Below, in pieces: positions 34,112 to 42,344 of a stretch of DNA of 64,000 bases. This stretch comes from Pelomonas saccharophila_A. Its GTDB lineage: Bacteria > Pseudomonadota > Gammaproteobacteria > Burkholderiales > Burkholderiaceae_C. A program made the translations under genes and the position numbers. Within the stretch, counting starts at the first letter, position 1, and the number at the start of each line of letters is the position of its first letter. Location of the stretch: assembly GCF_031458095.1 (NCBI RefSeq), contig NZ_JAVDXU010000001.1, positions 1,426,001 through 1,490,000 of the forward strand, in the 5' to 3' direction. The notes below the pieces were generated by a model. It made no database searches. It saw nothing but the letters and a program-made list of their open reading frames with translations, and was not told the DNA's origin.

Positions 34112-34315
34112 TCAGGCGTAGACGTTCAGATGGCGGCCCAGCGAGCCCTCGGTCGCCAGTGCCGGTTGCTGCGGCAGCGCGCTGAGCAGGGCCAGGGCGC
34201 CATCCGCCTGGATGTCGAGTGCCTTGCGCAGCACCAGCAGGTTGACCGCATCGGCCGTTTCACCCTGGGTCTGGGGGGGCGCGGCGCTGACGGCGGTGGA
34301 GTTGGCGATGTCCAT
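34112..34315 (-). CDS. YjfB-like small protein
   Basis: This 67-residue protein matches the YjfB pattern (DAVNLLVLRKALDIQADGALALLSALPQ). YjfB proteins are small, probably helical, and linked with motility in some bacteria. No motility genes are nearby. The ribosome-binding site is weak and the call rests on the family pattern. Confidence 0.7.
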   Translation of the reverse strand: MDIANSTAVSAAPPQTQGETADAVNLLVLRKALDIQADGALALLSALPQQPALATEGSLGRHLNVYA

Positions 34316-34455
34316 CCCGCGTCTATCGGCCGGGCGGTTCGGAACTTGAGGGCCGGGTTTGTATCCGCCTGCAAATCGGCCCGCCCGCGCAATTTGCCCT
34401 TGTCTCGGCGGCCCTCAGCGCAAGAATTGCGGGTTGCCTTCACCGAGGACTTGCG

Positions 34456-34959
34456 ATGCCGACACTCGCCTTGCGCGCCCTGGGCGCTGCCCTCCTGCTC
34501 AGCGCGACCGCCGCGGCTTGCGCCGCCGACCAGGTCGTCACCCTGCCGCTGAAGGAAGCCTGGTTTGAAGGCGAGATCGTGCACTACGTCAGCACCGACA
34601 TCTCCGACCCCGGCATCGCCAAAAAGCAAGGCATCAACTACGTGCCCGCCCTGGCCGACACCCTCAAGCCCGGCATGCCGGTCGAGAAGGCCTACAAATT
34701 CCCCGGCGACGAGCAAGCCACCGTGCTGCCCTCCATCCCGCGGCCGCTGGGCGGTGCCAATGCCGATGCCAGCTACAGCCCGCTGTGGGTGCTGGTCATG
34801 GTGCGCTGGAAGCCAGGCATCACGCTGCACACGCTGAAGTCCGAGGAGGCGGTGCTGGCCGCCGAGGAAAAGGGCGAGGTCGAACTGACCCGCACCCGAA
34901 TCGTCGCGAACTGGCCCGTCGTGCGGGCTCGCGGCGCGGCCCTGCAGGGCGTGCGCTAA
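34456..34959 (+). CDS. Exported protein, unknown (possibly DUF7482-like)
   Basis: This 167-residue secreted protein has a signal peptide ending near ACAADQ. The mature part starts VVTLPLKEAWFEGEIVHYVSTDISDPGIAKKQGINYVPAL, which resembles a domain of unknown function (DUF7482-like, low certainty), and includes YSPLWVLVMVRWKPG. It sits alone, before the ssu operon. Confidence 0.75.
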   Translation: MPTLALRALGAALLLSATAAACAADQVVTLPLKEAWFEGEIVHYVSTDISDPGIAKKQGINYVPALADTLKPGMPVEKAYKFPGDEQATVLPSIPRPLGGANADASYSPLWVLVMVRWKPGITLHTLKSEEAVLAAEEKGEVELTRTRIVANWPVVRARGAALQGVR

Positions 34960-35070
34960 CGCCCCTGCGCAGCGCCAACCACGCTGCGCGCATAAGCATC
35001 GCCGCTTTCCTTCGTTCCGCGAGGAAGGCGGTTTCCCTATCGTGCAAGGCATTCACCGATTCCGGCCGCC

Positions 35071-35622
35071 ATGCACATCACCAGCCTCTCAGCCAGCCCC
35101 AGCGAACGCTCGCGCTCCGCCTGGCTCACGCAGTTCGCTCTGACGCGGCTGGAAGGCCGCGGCACGCAGTACGAACAGATCCTCGTGCGCCAACTGCCCG
35201 CCGCCGCCCTGCTGAGCGCCGACGTGCAGGACCCCGCGATCGCTGCCGCCGTGCAAGCCGTCGAGCAGGCCGACCTCGTCGTCGTCGGCACTCCCATCTA
35301 CAAGGCGGCCTACAGCGGCCTGCTCAAGGTCTTCCTCGACCTGCTGCCGCCCGATGCGCTGCGCGACAAGCTCGTGCTGCCCCTGGCCACCGGCGGCAGC
35401 CCGGCCCATTTCCTGGCCCTGGACTATGCGCTCAAGCCCGTGCTGTCGGCTCTCGGCGCCCGCCACGTGCTGGATGGTGTGTTCGCCACCGACGCTCAAT
35501 TGCGCCGTCACGAAGCGGGCGGCTTCGTGCCCGAGCCCGACCTGATCGCGCGCCTGGACCGCGCCCTGGCTCCACTGGCGCCACGAATGCGGGCGCGGCT
35601 GGAGCCGGCGCTCAGCTGTTGA
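35071..35622 (+). CDS. ssuE: SsuE, NAD(P)H-dependent FMN reductase
   Basis: This 183-residue flavodoxin-fold reductase has LSASPSERSRS for FMN phosphate binding, VVVGTPIYKAAYSGLLKVFLDLLP and LPLATGGSPAHFLALDYALKPVLSALGA. SsuE supplies FMNH2 to the SsuD monooxygenase for alkanesulfonate desulfonation. It lies first in the ssu cluster, but a terminator-like hairpin (35687-35739) follows it, so the remaining genes may be partly or separately transcribed. Confidence 0.93.
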   Translation: MHITSLSASPSERSRSAWLTQFALTRLEGRGTQYEQILVRQLPAAALLSADVQDPAIAAAVQAVEQADLVVVGTPIYKAAYSGLLKVFLDLLPPDALRDKLVLPLATGGSPAHFLALDYALKPVLSALGARHVLDGVFATDAQLRRHEAGGFVPEPDLIARLDRALAPLAPRMRARLEPALSC

Positions 35623-35686
35623 AGCCCGCCCCACCGCCTACCCCCACCGCTTGTCTCCTCGCCCCCCGCACGGGAACGGCGACTTC

Positions 35687-35739
35687 ATCCCGGCGCCATC
35701 GGGTGCTGATCGGGTGCGCCCCGGCGCCGGGATCTTTTT
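35687..35739 (+). terminator. Terminator or attenuator between ssuE and ssuA
   Basis: An 11-bp GC-rich stem (35687-35697 with 35723-35733) encloses a 25-base loop and is followed by five T residues (35735-35739). The loop holds two ATCGGGTG repeats. It could end the ssuE transcript or attenuate read-through to ssuA. Confidence 0.65.
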
Positions 35740-35755
35740 GCACAGGACCTCTCTC

Positions 35756-36715
35756 ATGCAATTCCGTTCACTCCTGCGCTGGACCGCGCCGCTGCTGATC
35801 GCGGCCGCCAGCTTCCACGCCTCGGCCCAGACCACCCTTCGCATCGGCTTCCAGAAATCCGCCAGCCTGCTCAGCTTCCAGAAATCCTCGGGCTCGCTCG
35901 AGAAGAAGCTCGCGCCCCTGGGCGTCAGCGTGAAATGGGTCGAGTTCCCTGCCGGCCCGCAGCTGCTCGAAGGCCTGAACGTCGGTGCCGTCGACGTCGG
36001 CTTTGTCGGCGAGGCTCCGCCCATCTTTGCCCAGGCTGCCGGCGCCCAATTTGTCTACATCGGCTACGACCCGGCCGCGCCGGAGGCCGAAGCCATCGTC
36101 GTGCCCAAGGACTCGCCCATCAAGTCGGTGGCCGACCTCAAGGGCAGGAAGGTTGCGCTGAACAAGGGCAGCAATGTCCACTACCTCATCGTCAAGGCGC
36201 TGGAGAAGCAAGGCCTGAAGTTCAGCGATGTGCAGGCCGTCTACCTGCCGCCGGCCGATGCGCGCGCGGCGTTCGAGCGCGGCGCGGTGGATGCCTGGGT
36301 GATCTGGGATCCCTTTCTGGCCGCCGTCGAGAAGCAGAGCGGCGCCCGCGTGCTGAAGGACGGCCGCGGCATCGTCAACAACTACGCCTACTACCTGGCC
36401 GAACGCGGCTATGCCGAGAAGCAGCCGCAGGTCATCCAGGCCCTGTTCGAGGACACTCAGGCCCAGGCCGCCACGCTGAAAGCCAACGTCAAGGCCGCCG
36501 CCGCCGTCATCGCACCGCTGCAGGGGCTGGAGGCCGAAGTGGTCGAGAAGAGCCTGACGCGCTACCAGTTCGGCGTGAAGCCGCTCAACGCCGCCGTCGC
36601 TGCCGAGCAGCAGAAGATCGCCGACACCTTCCACGCCCTGGGCCTCATCCCCAAGCCCATCCGCGTGGCCGACGCCCTGCCCGGCACGGCCAAGCTCGCC
36701 GAGGCCGCCAAATGA
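35756..36715 (+). CDS. ssuA: SsuA-type aliphatic sulfonate-binding protein (first copy)
   Basis: This 319-residue periplasmic binding protein has a signal peptide ending near HASAQ and the SsuA pattern LRIGFQKSASLLSFQKSSGSLE, WVEFPAGPQLLEGLNVGAVDVGFVGEAPPIFAQAAG, and LPPADARAAFERGAVDAWVIWDPF. The ATG at 35756 has AGGA upstream. It is followed by a second SsuA whose start overlaps as ATGA. It delivers alkanesulfonates to the SsuBC transporter. Confidence 0.93.
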   Translation: MQFRSLLRWTAPLLIAAASFHASAQTTLRIGFQKSASLLSFQKSSGSLEKKLAPLGVSVKWVEFPAGPQLLEGLNVGAVDVGFVGEAPPIFAQAAGAQFVYIGYDPAAPEAEAIVVPKDSPIKSVADLKGRKVALNKGSNVHYLIVKALEKQGLKFSDVQAVYLPPADARAAFERGAVDAWVIWDPFLAAVEKQSGARVLKDGRGIVNNYAYYLAERGYAEKQPQVIQALFEDTQAQAATLKANVKAAAAVIAPLQGLEAEVVEKSLTRYQFGVKPLNAAVAAEQQKIADTFHALGLIPKPIRVADALPGTAKLAEAAK

Positions 36716-37659
36716 ATGCCCATACCACGCGGCGCGCCGCCGTCGCCATCCTTGCGACGACGGCCGCGGTCTGGACGCGCGCGCAGACGCCGCAGCAACT
36801 TCGCATCGGCTTCCAGAAGGGCTCGCTGAATCTCGCGCTGCTGAAGAGCTACGGCCTGTTGGAGCAGCGGCTGCCCGGCACGCGCATCCAGTGGATCGAG
36901 TTCCCGGCCGGCCCGCAGTTGCTGGAGGCCCTGGCGCTGGGCAGCGTCGAGTTCGGCGCCACGGGCGATGCCCCGCCAGTGTTCGCCCAGGCCGCCGGCA
37001 AGGACGTCGTCTATGTCGGCGCCGAGCCGCCCAAGCCCGACAGCTCGGCCATCCTCGTCAAGCCCGATTCGCCGCTGAAGACCCTCGCCGACCTCAAGGG
37101 CCGCCGCGTGGCTTTGCAGAAGGGCAGCAGCGCACACTTCCTGACCGTGCGGGCCGTCAAGAAGGCCGGGCTGGGTTGGAGCGACATCCAGGCCGTCTAT
37201 CTGCCGCCGGCGGATGCCCGCGCCGCCTTCGAGCGCGGTTCGGTGGACGCCTGGGCCGTCTGGGATCCCTACTACGCCGCCGCTGAAGTCAGCGGCGAAC
37301 TGCGCGCCCTGGCCACCAGCCGGGGCCTGACGAGCAACAACACCTTCTACCTGGCCTCGCAGGCCCTCGGCCGCGATGGCGGCCTGATCAAGACGCTGTT
37401 CCAGGCCCTGACCGACACCGACACCCGCGCCCGTACTGACCGCCGCGACGCCGTGCAGCGCTATGCCGAGTTCGCCGGCCTGCCGCTGGCCACGGTCTAC
37501 AAGATGGTCGAGCGCCGGGGCGCCGCGCCCGTGGGGCCGCTGACGACAGAGCTCGTCAGGGAGCAGCAACTGGTGGCCGACTCCTTCACCGAACTGGGGC
37601 TGATCCCCCGCTCCATCCGCGTGGTCGACGCCATCGCCACGCCGATCCGAAAGGCCTGA
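36712..37659 (+). CDS. ssuA: SsuA-type sulfonate-binding protein (second copy)
   Basis: This 315-residue paralogue of the preceding binding protein keeps WIEFPAGPQLLEALALGSVEFGATGDAPPVFAQAAG and LPPADARAAFERGSVDAWAVWDPY, with an N-terminal signal (RRAAVAILATTAAVWTRAQ). The ATG overlaps the previous TGA as ATGA. Two ssuA genes with one SsuBC pair suggest wider substrate range. The copies are well diverged, so this is not a recent tandem duplication. Confidence 0.92.
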   Translation: MNAHTTRRAAVAILATTAAVWTRAQTPQQLRIGFQKGSLNLALLKSYGLLEQRLPGTRIQWIEFPAGPQLLEALALGSVEFGATGDAPPVFAQAAGKDVVYVGAEPPKPDSSAILVKPDSPLKTLADLKGRRVALQKGSSAHFLTVRAVKKAGLGWSDIQAVYLPPADARAAFERGSVDAWAVWDPYYAAAEVSGELRALATSRGLTSNNTFYLASQALGRDGGLIKTLFQALTDTDTRARTDRRDAVQRYAEFAGLPLATVYKMVERRGAAPVGPLTTELVREQQLVADSFTELGLIPRSIRVVDAIATPIRKA

Positions 37660-37660
37660 C

Positions 37661-38833
37661 ATGAAGATCTTCTGGTTCATCCCCACCCATGGCGACAGCC
37701 GCTACCTCGGCAGCTCGCGCGGCGCCCGTGTGGCCGACCATGCCTACTTCAAGCAGATCGCCATCGCCGCCGACAGCCTGGGCTACGAAGGCGTGCTGCT
37801 GCCCACCGGCCGCTCCTGCGAAGACTCGTGGATCGTCGCGGCCAGCCTCATCGACGCGACCAAGCAGCTGAAGTTCCTCGTCGCGCTGCGGCCCGGCCTG
37901 GTGGCGCCGTCGCAGAGCGCCCGCATGGCCGCTACGCTGGACCGCCTCTCGGGCGGGCGCCTGCTGGTCAACCTCGTCACCGGCGGCGACCCCGACGAGC
38001 TGGCGGGCGACGGCCAGTTCCTCGACCACGCGGCGCGCTACGAGCAGTCGGCCGAGTTCATCCGCATCTGGCGCGAGCTGCTGGCCCGCTCGCACAGCGG
38101 CGAGCCGCTGGACCTGGACGGCGAACACCTCAGCGTCAAGGGTGGGAAGGTGCTGTATCCGCCCATCAACAAGCCCTACCCGCCGGTCTTCTTCGGCGGC
38201 TCGTCGGCGCCGGCGCATGAGCTGGCCGCGGAGCAGGTCGACACCTATCTGACCTGGGGCGAACCGCCCGCCGAGGTCCAGAAAAAGCTGGCCGATGTGC
38301 GCGAGCGCGCCGCGGCACGGGGCCGCCAGCTGCGCTACGGCATCCGCCTGCATGTCATCGTGCGCGAGACCGAGGACGAGGCCTGGCGCGCCGCTGGCGA
38401 GCTGCTGTCCGAGTTGGACGAAGCCACCGTGACCGCGGCCCAGGCGCGCTTCAAGACCATGGACTCGGTCGGCCAGCGCCGCATGGCCGAGCTGCATGGC
38501 GGCCAGTTCAACAAGGCCGATGTGCGCCAGGGGCTGGAGATCTCACCCAACCTCTGGGCCGGCGTTGGCCTGGTGCGCGGTGGCGCGGGCACGGCCCTGG
38601 TCGGCAGCCCGCAGCAGGTGGCGGATCGCATCAAGGAATACTCGGACATCGGCCTGGAGTACTTCATCCTCAGCGGCTATCCGCATCTGGACGAGGCGCA
38701 TCGCTTCGCCGAGCTGGTCTTCCCGCTGCTGCCGCTGGGCGTGCGCGAGAAGCTCAGCGCGCCGGCGCTGACCGGACCCTTCGGCGAGGTCGTCGCCAAC
38801 AGCTATGTTCCCAAAGCCGTCTCCGCGAGCTGA
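37661..38833 (+). CDS. ssuD: SsuD, FMNH2-dependent alkanesulfonate monooxygenase
   Basis: This 390-residue enzyme has a luciferase-like (TIM barrel) fold: MKIFWFIPTHGDSRYLGSS at the N-terminus, FLVALRPGLVAPSQSARMAATLDRLSGGRLLVNLVTGGDP, and FFGGSSAPAHELAAEQVDTYLTWGEP. It cleaves C-S bonds of alkanesulfonates to sulfite and aldehyde with FMNH2 from SsuE. It starts one base after the second ssuA stop and is followed by ssuC after four bases. Confidence 0.95.
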   Translation: MKIFWFIPTHGDSRYLGSSRGARVADHAYFKQIAIAADSLGYEGVLLPTGRSCEDSWIVAASLIDATKQLKFLVALRPGLVAPSQSARMAATLDRLSGGRLLVNLVTGGDPDELAGDGQFLDHAARYEQSAEFIRIWRELLARSHSGEPLDLDGEHLSVKGGKVLYPPINKPYPPVFFGGSSAPAHELAAEQVDTYLTWGEPPAEVQKKLADVRERAAARGRQLRYGIRLHVIVRETEDEAWRAAGELLSELDEATVTAAQARFKTMDSVGQRRMAELHGGQFNKADVRQGLEISPNLWAGVGLVRGGAGTALVGSPQQVADRIKEYSDIGLEYFILSGYPHLDEAHRFAELVFPLLPLGVREKLSAPALTGPFGEVVANSYVPKAVSAS

Positions 38834-38837
38834 AGAC

Positions 38838-39602
38838 ATGCTGAAGCGCCTCACCCCCTGGCTGCTGCCCGCGGCCATCCTGGTCGCCTGGGAGATCGCC
38901 TCACGCAGCGGCCTGCTGTCCGCGCGCATCCTGCCCGAGCCTGCCGCCGTGCTGGCTGCCTTCTGGCAGCTGCTGCGCTCGGGCGAGCTGGCGCATCACG
39001 TCGGCGTCAGCGCGGCGCGGGCCTTCTCGGCCCTGGCCATCGGCGGTGGCCTGGGCCTGCTGCTGGGACTGCTGACGGGCACGTGGAAACACGCCGAAGC
39101 CCTGCTGGACACCACGCTGCAGATGCTGCGCAATATCCCGGCCCTGGCCCTGATCCCGCTGGTCATCCTGTGGTTCGGCATCGACGAGGCCGCCAAGCTG
39201 GTGCTGGTCGCGGTGGGCGTGTTCTTCCCCGTCTACCTGAACACCTTCCACGGCATCCGCAACGTCGACCGCGACCTCATCGAGATGGCACGCAGCTATG
39301 GCCTCAACGGCTTCCAGCTGTACCGCCAGGTCATCCTGCCCGGCGCCCTGCCTTCCATCCTCGTCGGCCTGCGCTTCTCGCTGGGCCTGATGTGGGTGCT
39401 GCTCATCGTCGCCGAGACACTGTCGGCCCAGGCCGGCATCGGCTATCTGACCATGAATGCCCGCGAGTTCCTGCAGACCGACATCGTGCTGGTCGGCATC
39501 CTGCTCTACGCCGTGCTCGGCAAGCTGGCCGACGTCGTGGCGCGCGGGCTGGAGAAGGCCTGGCTGCCCTGGCACAAAGGCTATGCCGAGCAAGGAGGCT
39601 GA
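38838..39602 (+). CDS. ssuC: SsuC, sulfonate ABC transporter permease
   Basis: This protein of about 254 residues is an inner-membrane permease with about six spans and the cytosolic EAA-like loop (MARSYGLNGFQLYRQVILPGALPSILVGLRFSLGLMW). The ATG at 38838 follows the ssuD stop by four bases; a longer in-frame start at 38805 lies within ssuD. With SsuB and SsuA it imports sulfonates. Confidence 0.94.
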   Translation: MLKRLTPWLLPAAILVAWEIASRSGLLSARILPEPAAVLAAFWQLLRSGELAHHVGVSAARAFSALAIGGGLGLLLGLLTGTWKHAEALLDTTLQMLRNIPALALIPLVILWFGIDEAAKLVLVAVGVFFPVYLNTFHGIRNVDRDLIEMARSYGLNGFQLYRQVILPGALPSILVGLRFSLGLMWVLLIVAETLSAQAGIGYLTMNAREFLQTDIVLVGILLYAVLGKLADVVARGLEKAWLPWHKGYAEQGG

Positions 39603-39604
39603 CC

Positions 39605-40396
39605 ATGTGGCTCACCGAATACGACGCCCCCGTGCTGCCGCGTGAACCGGTCGTTGAGGCCTCATCACCCACGCGCAAGGCTTCCAACGGCCTGGCGCTC
39701 AAGCTGAGCGGCGTCAGCAAATCCTATGGCTCACGCCATGTGCTGGAGCAGCTGGACCTGAATGTCGCGCCCGGAGAATTCGTCGCCCTGGTGGGCCGCA
39801 GCGGCTGCGGCAAGAGCACGCTGCTGCGCCTCATCGCCGGCCTGGACGCACCGACCGCCGGCCGCATCGAAGCCGGTGTGGCCGAGGAGCGCCGGCTGAT
39901 GTTCCAGGACGCGCGCCTGCTGCCGTGGAAGCGCGTCGTCGACAACGTCGCCCTCGGCCTCGAAGGCCGCGATGCCCGCGACCGCGCGCTGGAAGCCCTG
40001 TCCCAGGTCGGCCTCGCCGGCCGCGGCGGCGACTGGCCCGCCACGCTGTCAGGCGGCCAGCGCCAGCGCGTGGCGCTGGCCCGCGCCCTCGTGCACCGGC
40101 CGCGCCTGCTGCTGCTGGACGAGCCGCTGGGCGCGCTCGACGCGCTGACGCGGCTGGAGATGCACCGCCTCATCGAGCAGCTGTGGCGCCACCACGGCTT
40201 CACCGCCCTGCTCGTGACCCACGATGTCGCCGAGGCCGTGGCCCTGGCCGACCGCGTGCTGCTGATCGATCGCGGCGGCATCGCGCTGGACGCGACGGTG
40301 GCTCTGCCACGGCCGCGCTCACGCACGGCGGCGGGGTTTGCCGAGCTGGAGGAGAGGGTGCTGCGGCATATCGTCGGCAACGGCGCGACCGTCTGA
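39605..40396 (+). CDS. ssuB: SsuB, sulfonate ABC transporter ATPase
   Basis: This 263-residue ATPase has Walker A GRSGCGKST, Q-loop FQDARLLPW, signature LSGGQRQRVALARAL, Walker B LLLLDEPLGALD and the H-loop VTHDVAEAV. The ATG at 39605 has AAGGAGG upstream. It ends the ssuAADCB run. Its last 78 bases overlap, on the opposite strand, the 3' end of the CPBP gene. Confidence 0.95.
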   Translation: MWLTEYDAPVLPREPVVEASSPTRKASNGLALKLSGVSKSYGSRHVLEQLDLNVAPGEFVALVGRSGCGKSTLLRLIAGLDAPTAGRIEAGVAEERRLMFQDARLLPWKRVVDNVALGLEGRDARDRALEALSQVGLAGRGGDWPATLSGGQRQRVALARALVHRPRLLLLDEPLGALDALTRLEMHRLIEQLWRHHGFTALLVTHDVAEAVALADRVLLIDRGGIALDATVALPRPRSRTAAGFAELEERVLRHIVGNGATV

Positions 40397-41251
40397 GCGG
40401 GCTTTGCCCGCCATGCCCTTCCAGCGCCAGAGCAGCAATACCGCCGCCGCGTCTGCAACGACGGCCAGGACGCTCGCCTCGGGACCGAAGGCGCCACCGC
40501 TGAGCCATGGCGGCACGTCCAGCAGATGCGGCTGCCACCACCCGGCCTGGGCCAGGCCACTGACGTCGAAACCCAGCACGCCGCCCTGCATCCAGTTCCA
40601 GCCGAAATGGATGCCGATCGGCAGAGCGAGGCTGCCGGTGCGCAGCCAGGCCAGGCCGAGCAGGATGGCGCCCAGGCCGTTGTCCAGGGTCGCCAGCAGC
40701 AGGCTGCTGCCGTCCATGCCGGGATTGCCCAGATGCGCAGCGGCAAACAGCGCTCCCGCCAGCAGCAAGGCCGCGGGGGCGCCAAGGCCGTCCACCAGGC
40801 GCTGGAACACGAAGCCGCGGAACAGCAGTTCCTCCAGCGTCGCCACCCAGGTGAAGCACCAGATTCCATAGCCCAGGGCCGCCCATCCGCGTGCCGGATC
40901 GAGCTCGAAGCGCACGCCGCCGGCCAGCAGCATCAAGGCCGCGACGGCCAGCATCTGGGCCACGCCGAAGGAGATGCCGCCCAGCAGCTGGCGCCACCAG
41001 CCTGCATCCAGGGCCAGTCCCACGGCAGCCAGGCGCTGGCGCCGCAGCCGCATGCAGACCCAGGTCACCGCCAACAGAAAGACGACGGGCAGGGGCAACA
41101 GCCAGGACTTGGTGACACCGAGCTGTTGCAGGCCCTGCGACACGGGCCGATACAGCCACTGGCTGACCAGGAAGACGGCGGCGAACAGGAGGATCCACCA
41201 ACCGCTGCGCAGCTGGCCCTGGTCATTGCGTAGCAGCTTGTTCACATCCAT
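40319..41251 (-). CDS. CPBP family intramembrane metalloprotease
   Basis: This protein of about 310 residues has multiple membrane spans and the CPBP (Abi) motifs EELLFRGFVFQRL, ALFAAAHLG and HFGWN. Members include CAAX prenyl proteases and bacteriocin-immunity-type proteins. The ATG at 41251 (MDVNKLLRND) is used; an upstream ATG lies in poorly conserved sequence. The C-terminal 26 codons lie antisense to ssuB, so the 3' ends are entangled. Confidence 0.87.
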   Translation of the reverse strand: MDVNKLLRNDQGQLRSGWWILLFAAVFLVSQWLYRPVSQGLQQLGVTKSWLLPLPVVFLLAVTWVCMRLRRQRLAAVGLALDAGWWRQLLGGISFGVAQMLAVAALMLLAGGVRFELDPARGWAALGYGIWCFTWVATLEELLFRGFVFQRLVDGLGAPAALLLAGALFAAAHLGNPGMDGSSLLLATLDNGLGAILLGLAWLRTGSLALPIGIHFGWNWMQGGVLGFDVSGLAQAGWWQPHLLDVPPWLSGGAFGPEASVLAVVADAAAVLLLWRWKGMAGKARSDGRAVADDMPQHPLLQLGKPRRRA

Positions 41252-41369
41252 GTCCGTGGCTCGGTGGGATGGAGGCATTCTGCAAAGGCTGCCCGGGCGG
41301 GGACAAGGCTGGAGCGACGAACTGCAGCAGGGGCGGACAGGCCGCACGGCCGCGCCCCACAATGCCGGC

Positions 41370-42338
41370 ATGATGAAGCTCGCGTTCACCTCCTGCATGC
41401 TGCAGCAGCGCTTCGAGAGCCAGCCGGTCTGGAGCCGCATCCAGGCCCTGGATCCCGACTATCTGGTGCTGCTCGGCAATGCCATCCACCTGGACATTGA
41501 CGCCACGCCAAGCCGCATGTCCCCCGGCGAATTCGCCGCCCATGCCCATGGCCTCTATCGCAGCCAGCTCGCCGTGCCCGAGTTCGACGCCCTGCTGCGC
41601 CACATGGTCGCCAAGGGCGGCCGCCGCGTGTTCGCGATCTGGGGCGAGCACGACTTTCTCTGGCATGAGGCGGCAGGCGCCGACATCGTCCACAACGCCG
41701 AGCATGCCGCCAAGCTAGAACCCAGCCGCGTGTTGTTCCAGCTTTTCCAGCAGGCCCTGGTGGGCGTCGGCAGCTTCCCGGCGCAGCTCGACGACATCAC
41801 GCCGCCGACGCCGCCCGAGACGGCACCCCTGCACGAATCCCTGCCGCTGGGCGACGACGTCTGGCTGCACCTGACCGACGGCCGCAGCCAGCGCACCGGA
41901 ACCTGGCTGGTGCCTCAGGACCAGCGCGCCCTGCTCGGCCTGTCCCAGCTCGACGCCCTCGCCACGGCCATCGCGACGACGGCGCCAGGCACCCTGCACC
42001 TGGTGGCGAGCGCGTCGACGAGTGCGGACTGGCAGGACTACCCGCGTGAATGGACGGCGCTGGGCGACATCGCCGCTCGCCACCGCCTGCTGATGCTCAG
42101 CGGCGGCCTGCAGCGCAATGCCTTTGCCTCGCATATCGAGGCCCCGGGCTGGCCTTTGCACGAAACCACCTCATCCGGTGCCGCCGTTCGGGATGCCGTC
42201 CTCTACGGCGCCGAGGTCGAGAACTTCGCCCTGGCTGAGATCGAGGCGGCCGACGTCCGCATCCGCTTCTTCGACCGTCATGGCGAGGCGCTACCGCGTC
42301 GTATCGGGCGCGAGGCTTGGAATCTCGCCGCGGCCTGA
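41370..42338 (+). CDS. PhoD/metallophosphatase-like protein, metal site altered
   Basis: This 322-residue protein resembles PhoD-type phosphatases: FTSCMLQQRFESQPVWSRI at the N-terminus, then LLGNAIHLD where family members have a GDQ(V/I)Y-type metal motif, and WGEHDFLWHEA where WDDHD is usual. Aspartates expected to bind metal are replaced by Asn and others, so phosphatase activity is doubtful. It starts 118 bases from the CPBP gene, divergently. The start (MMK, 41370 or 41373) is not fixed. Confidence 0.7.
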   Translation: MMKLAFTSCMLQQRFESQPVWSRIQALDPDYLVLLGNAIHLDIDATPSRMSPGEFAAHAHGLYRSQLAVPEFDALLRHMVAKGGRRVFAIWGEHDFLWHEAAGADIVHNAEHAAKLEPSRVLFQLFQQALVGVGSFPAQLDDITPPTPPETAPLHESLPLGDDVWLHLTDGRSQRTGTWLVPQDQRALLGLSQLDALATAIATTAPGTLHLVASASTSADWQDYPREWTALGDIAARHRLLMLSGGLQRNAFASHIEAPGWPLHETTSSGAAVRDAVLYGAEVENFALAEIEAADVRIRFFDRHGEALPRRIGREAWNLAAA

Positions 42339-42344
42339 GGCGCC

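Noticed and set aside
36712..37659. Second ssuA as a recent duplication error
   Set aside because: The two copies differ throughout, and the second keeps a complete reading frame and signal peptide.
40397..40411. Hairpin after ssuB as an intrinsic terminator
   Set aside because: The six-bp stem has only a three-base loop and no T-tract, and it lies inside the overlapping protease gene.
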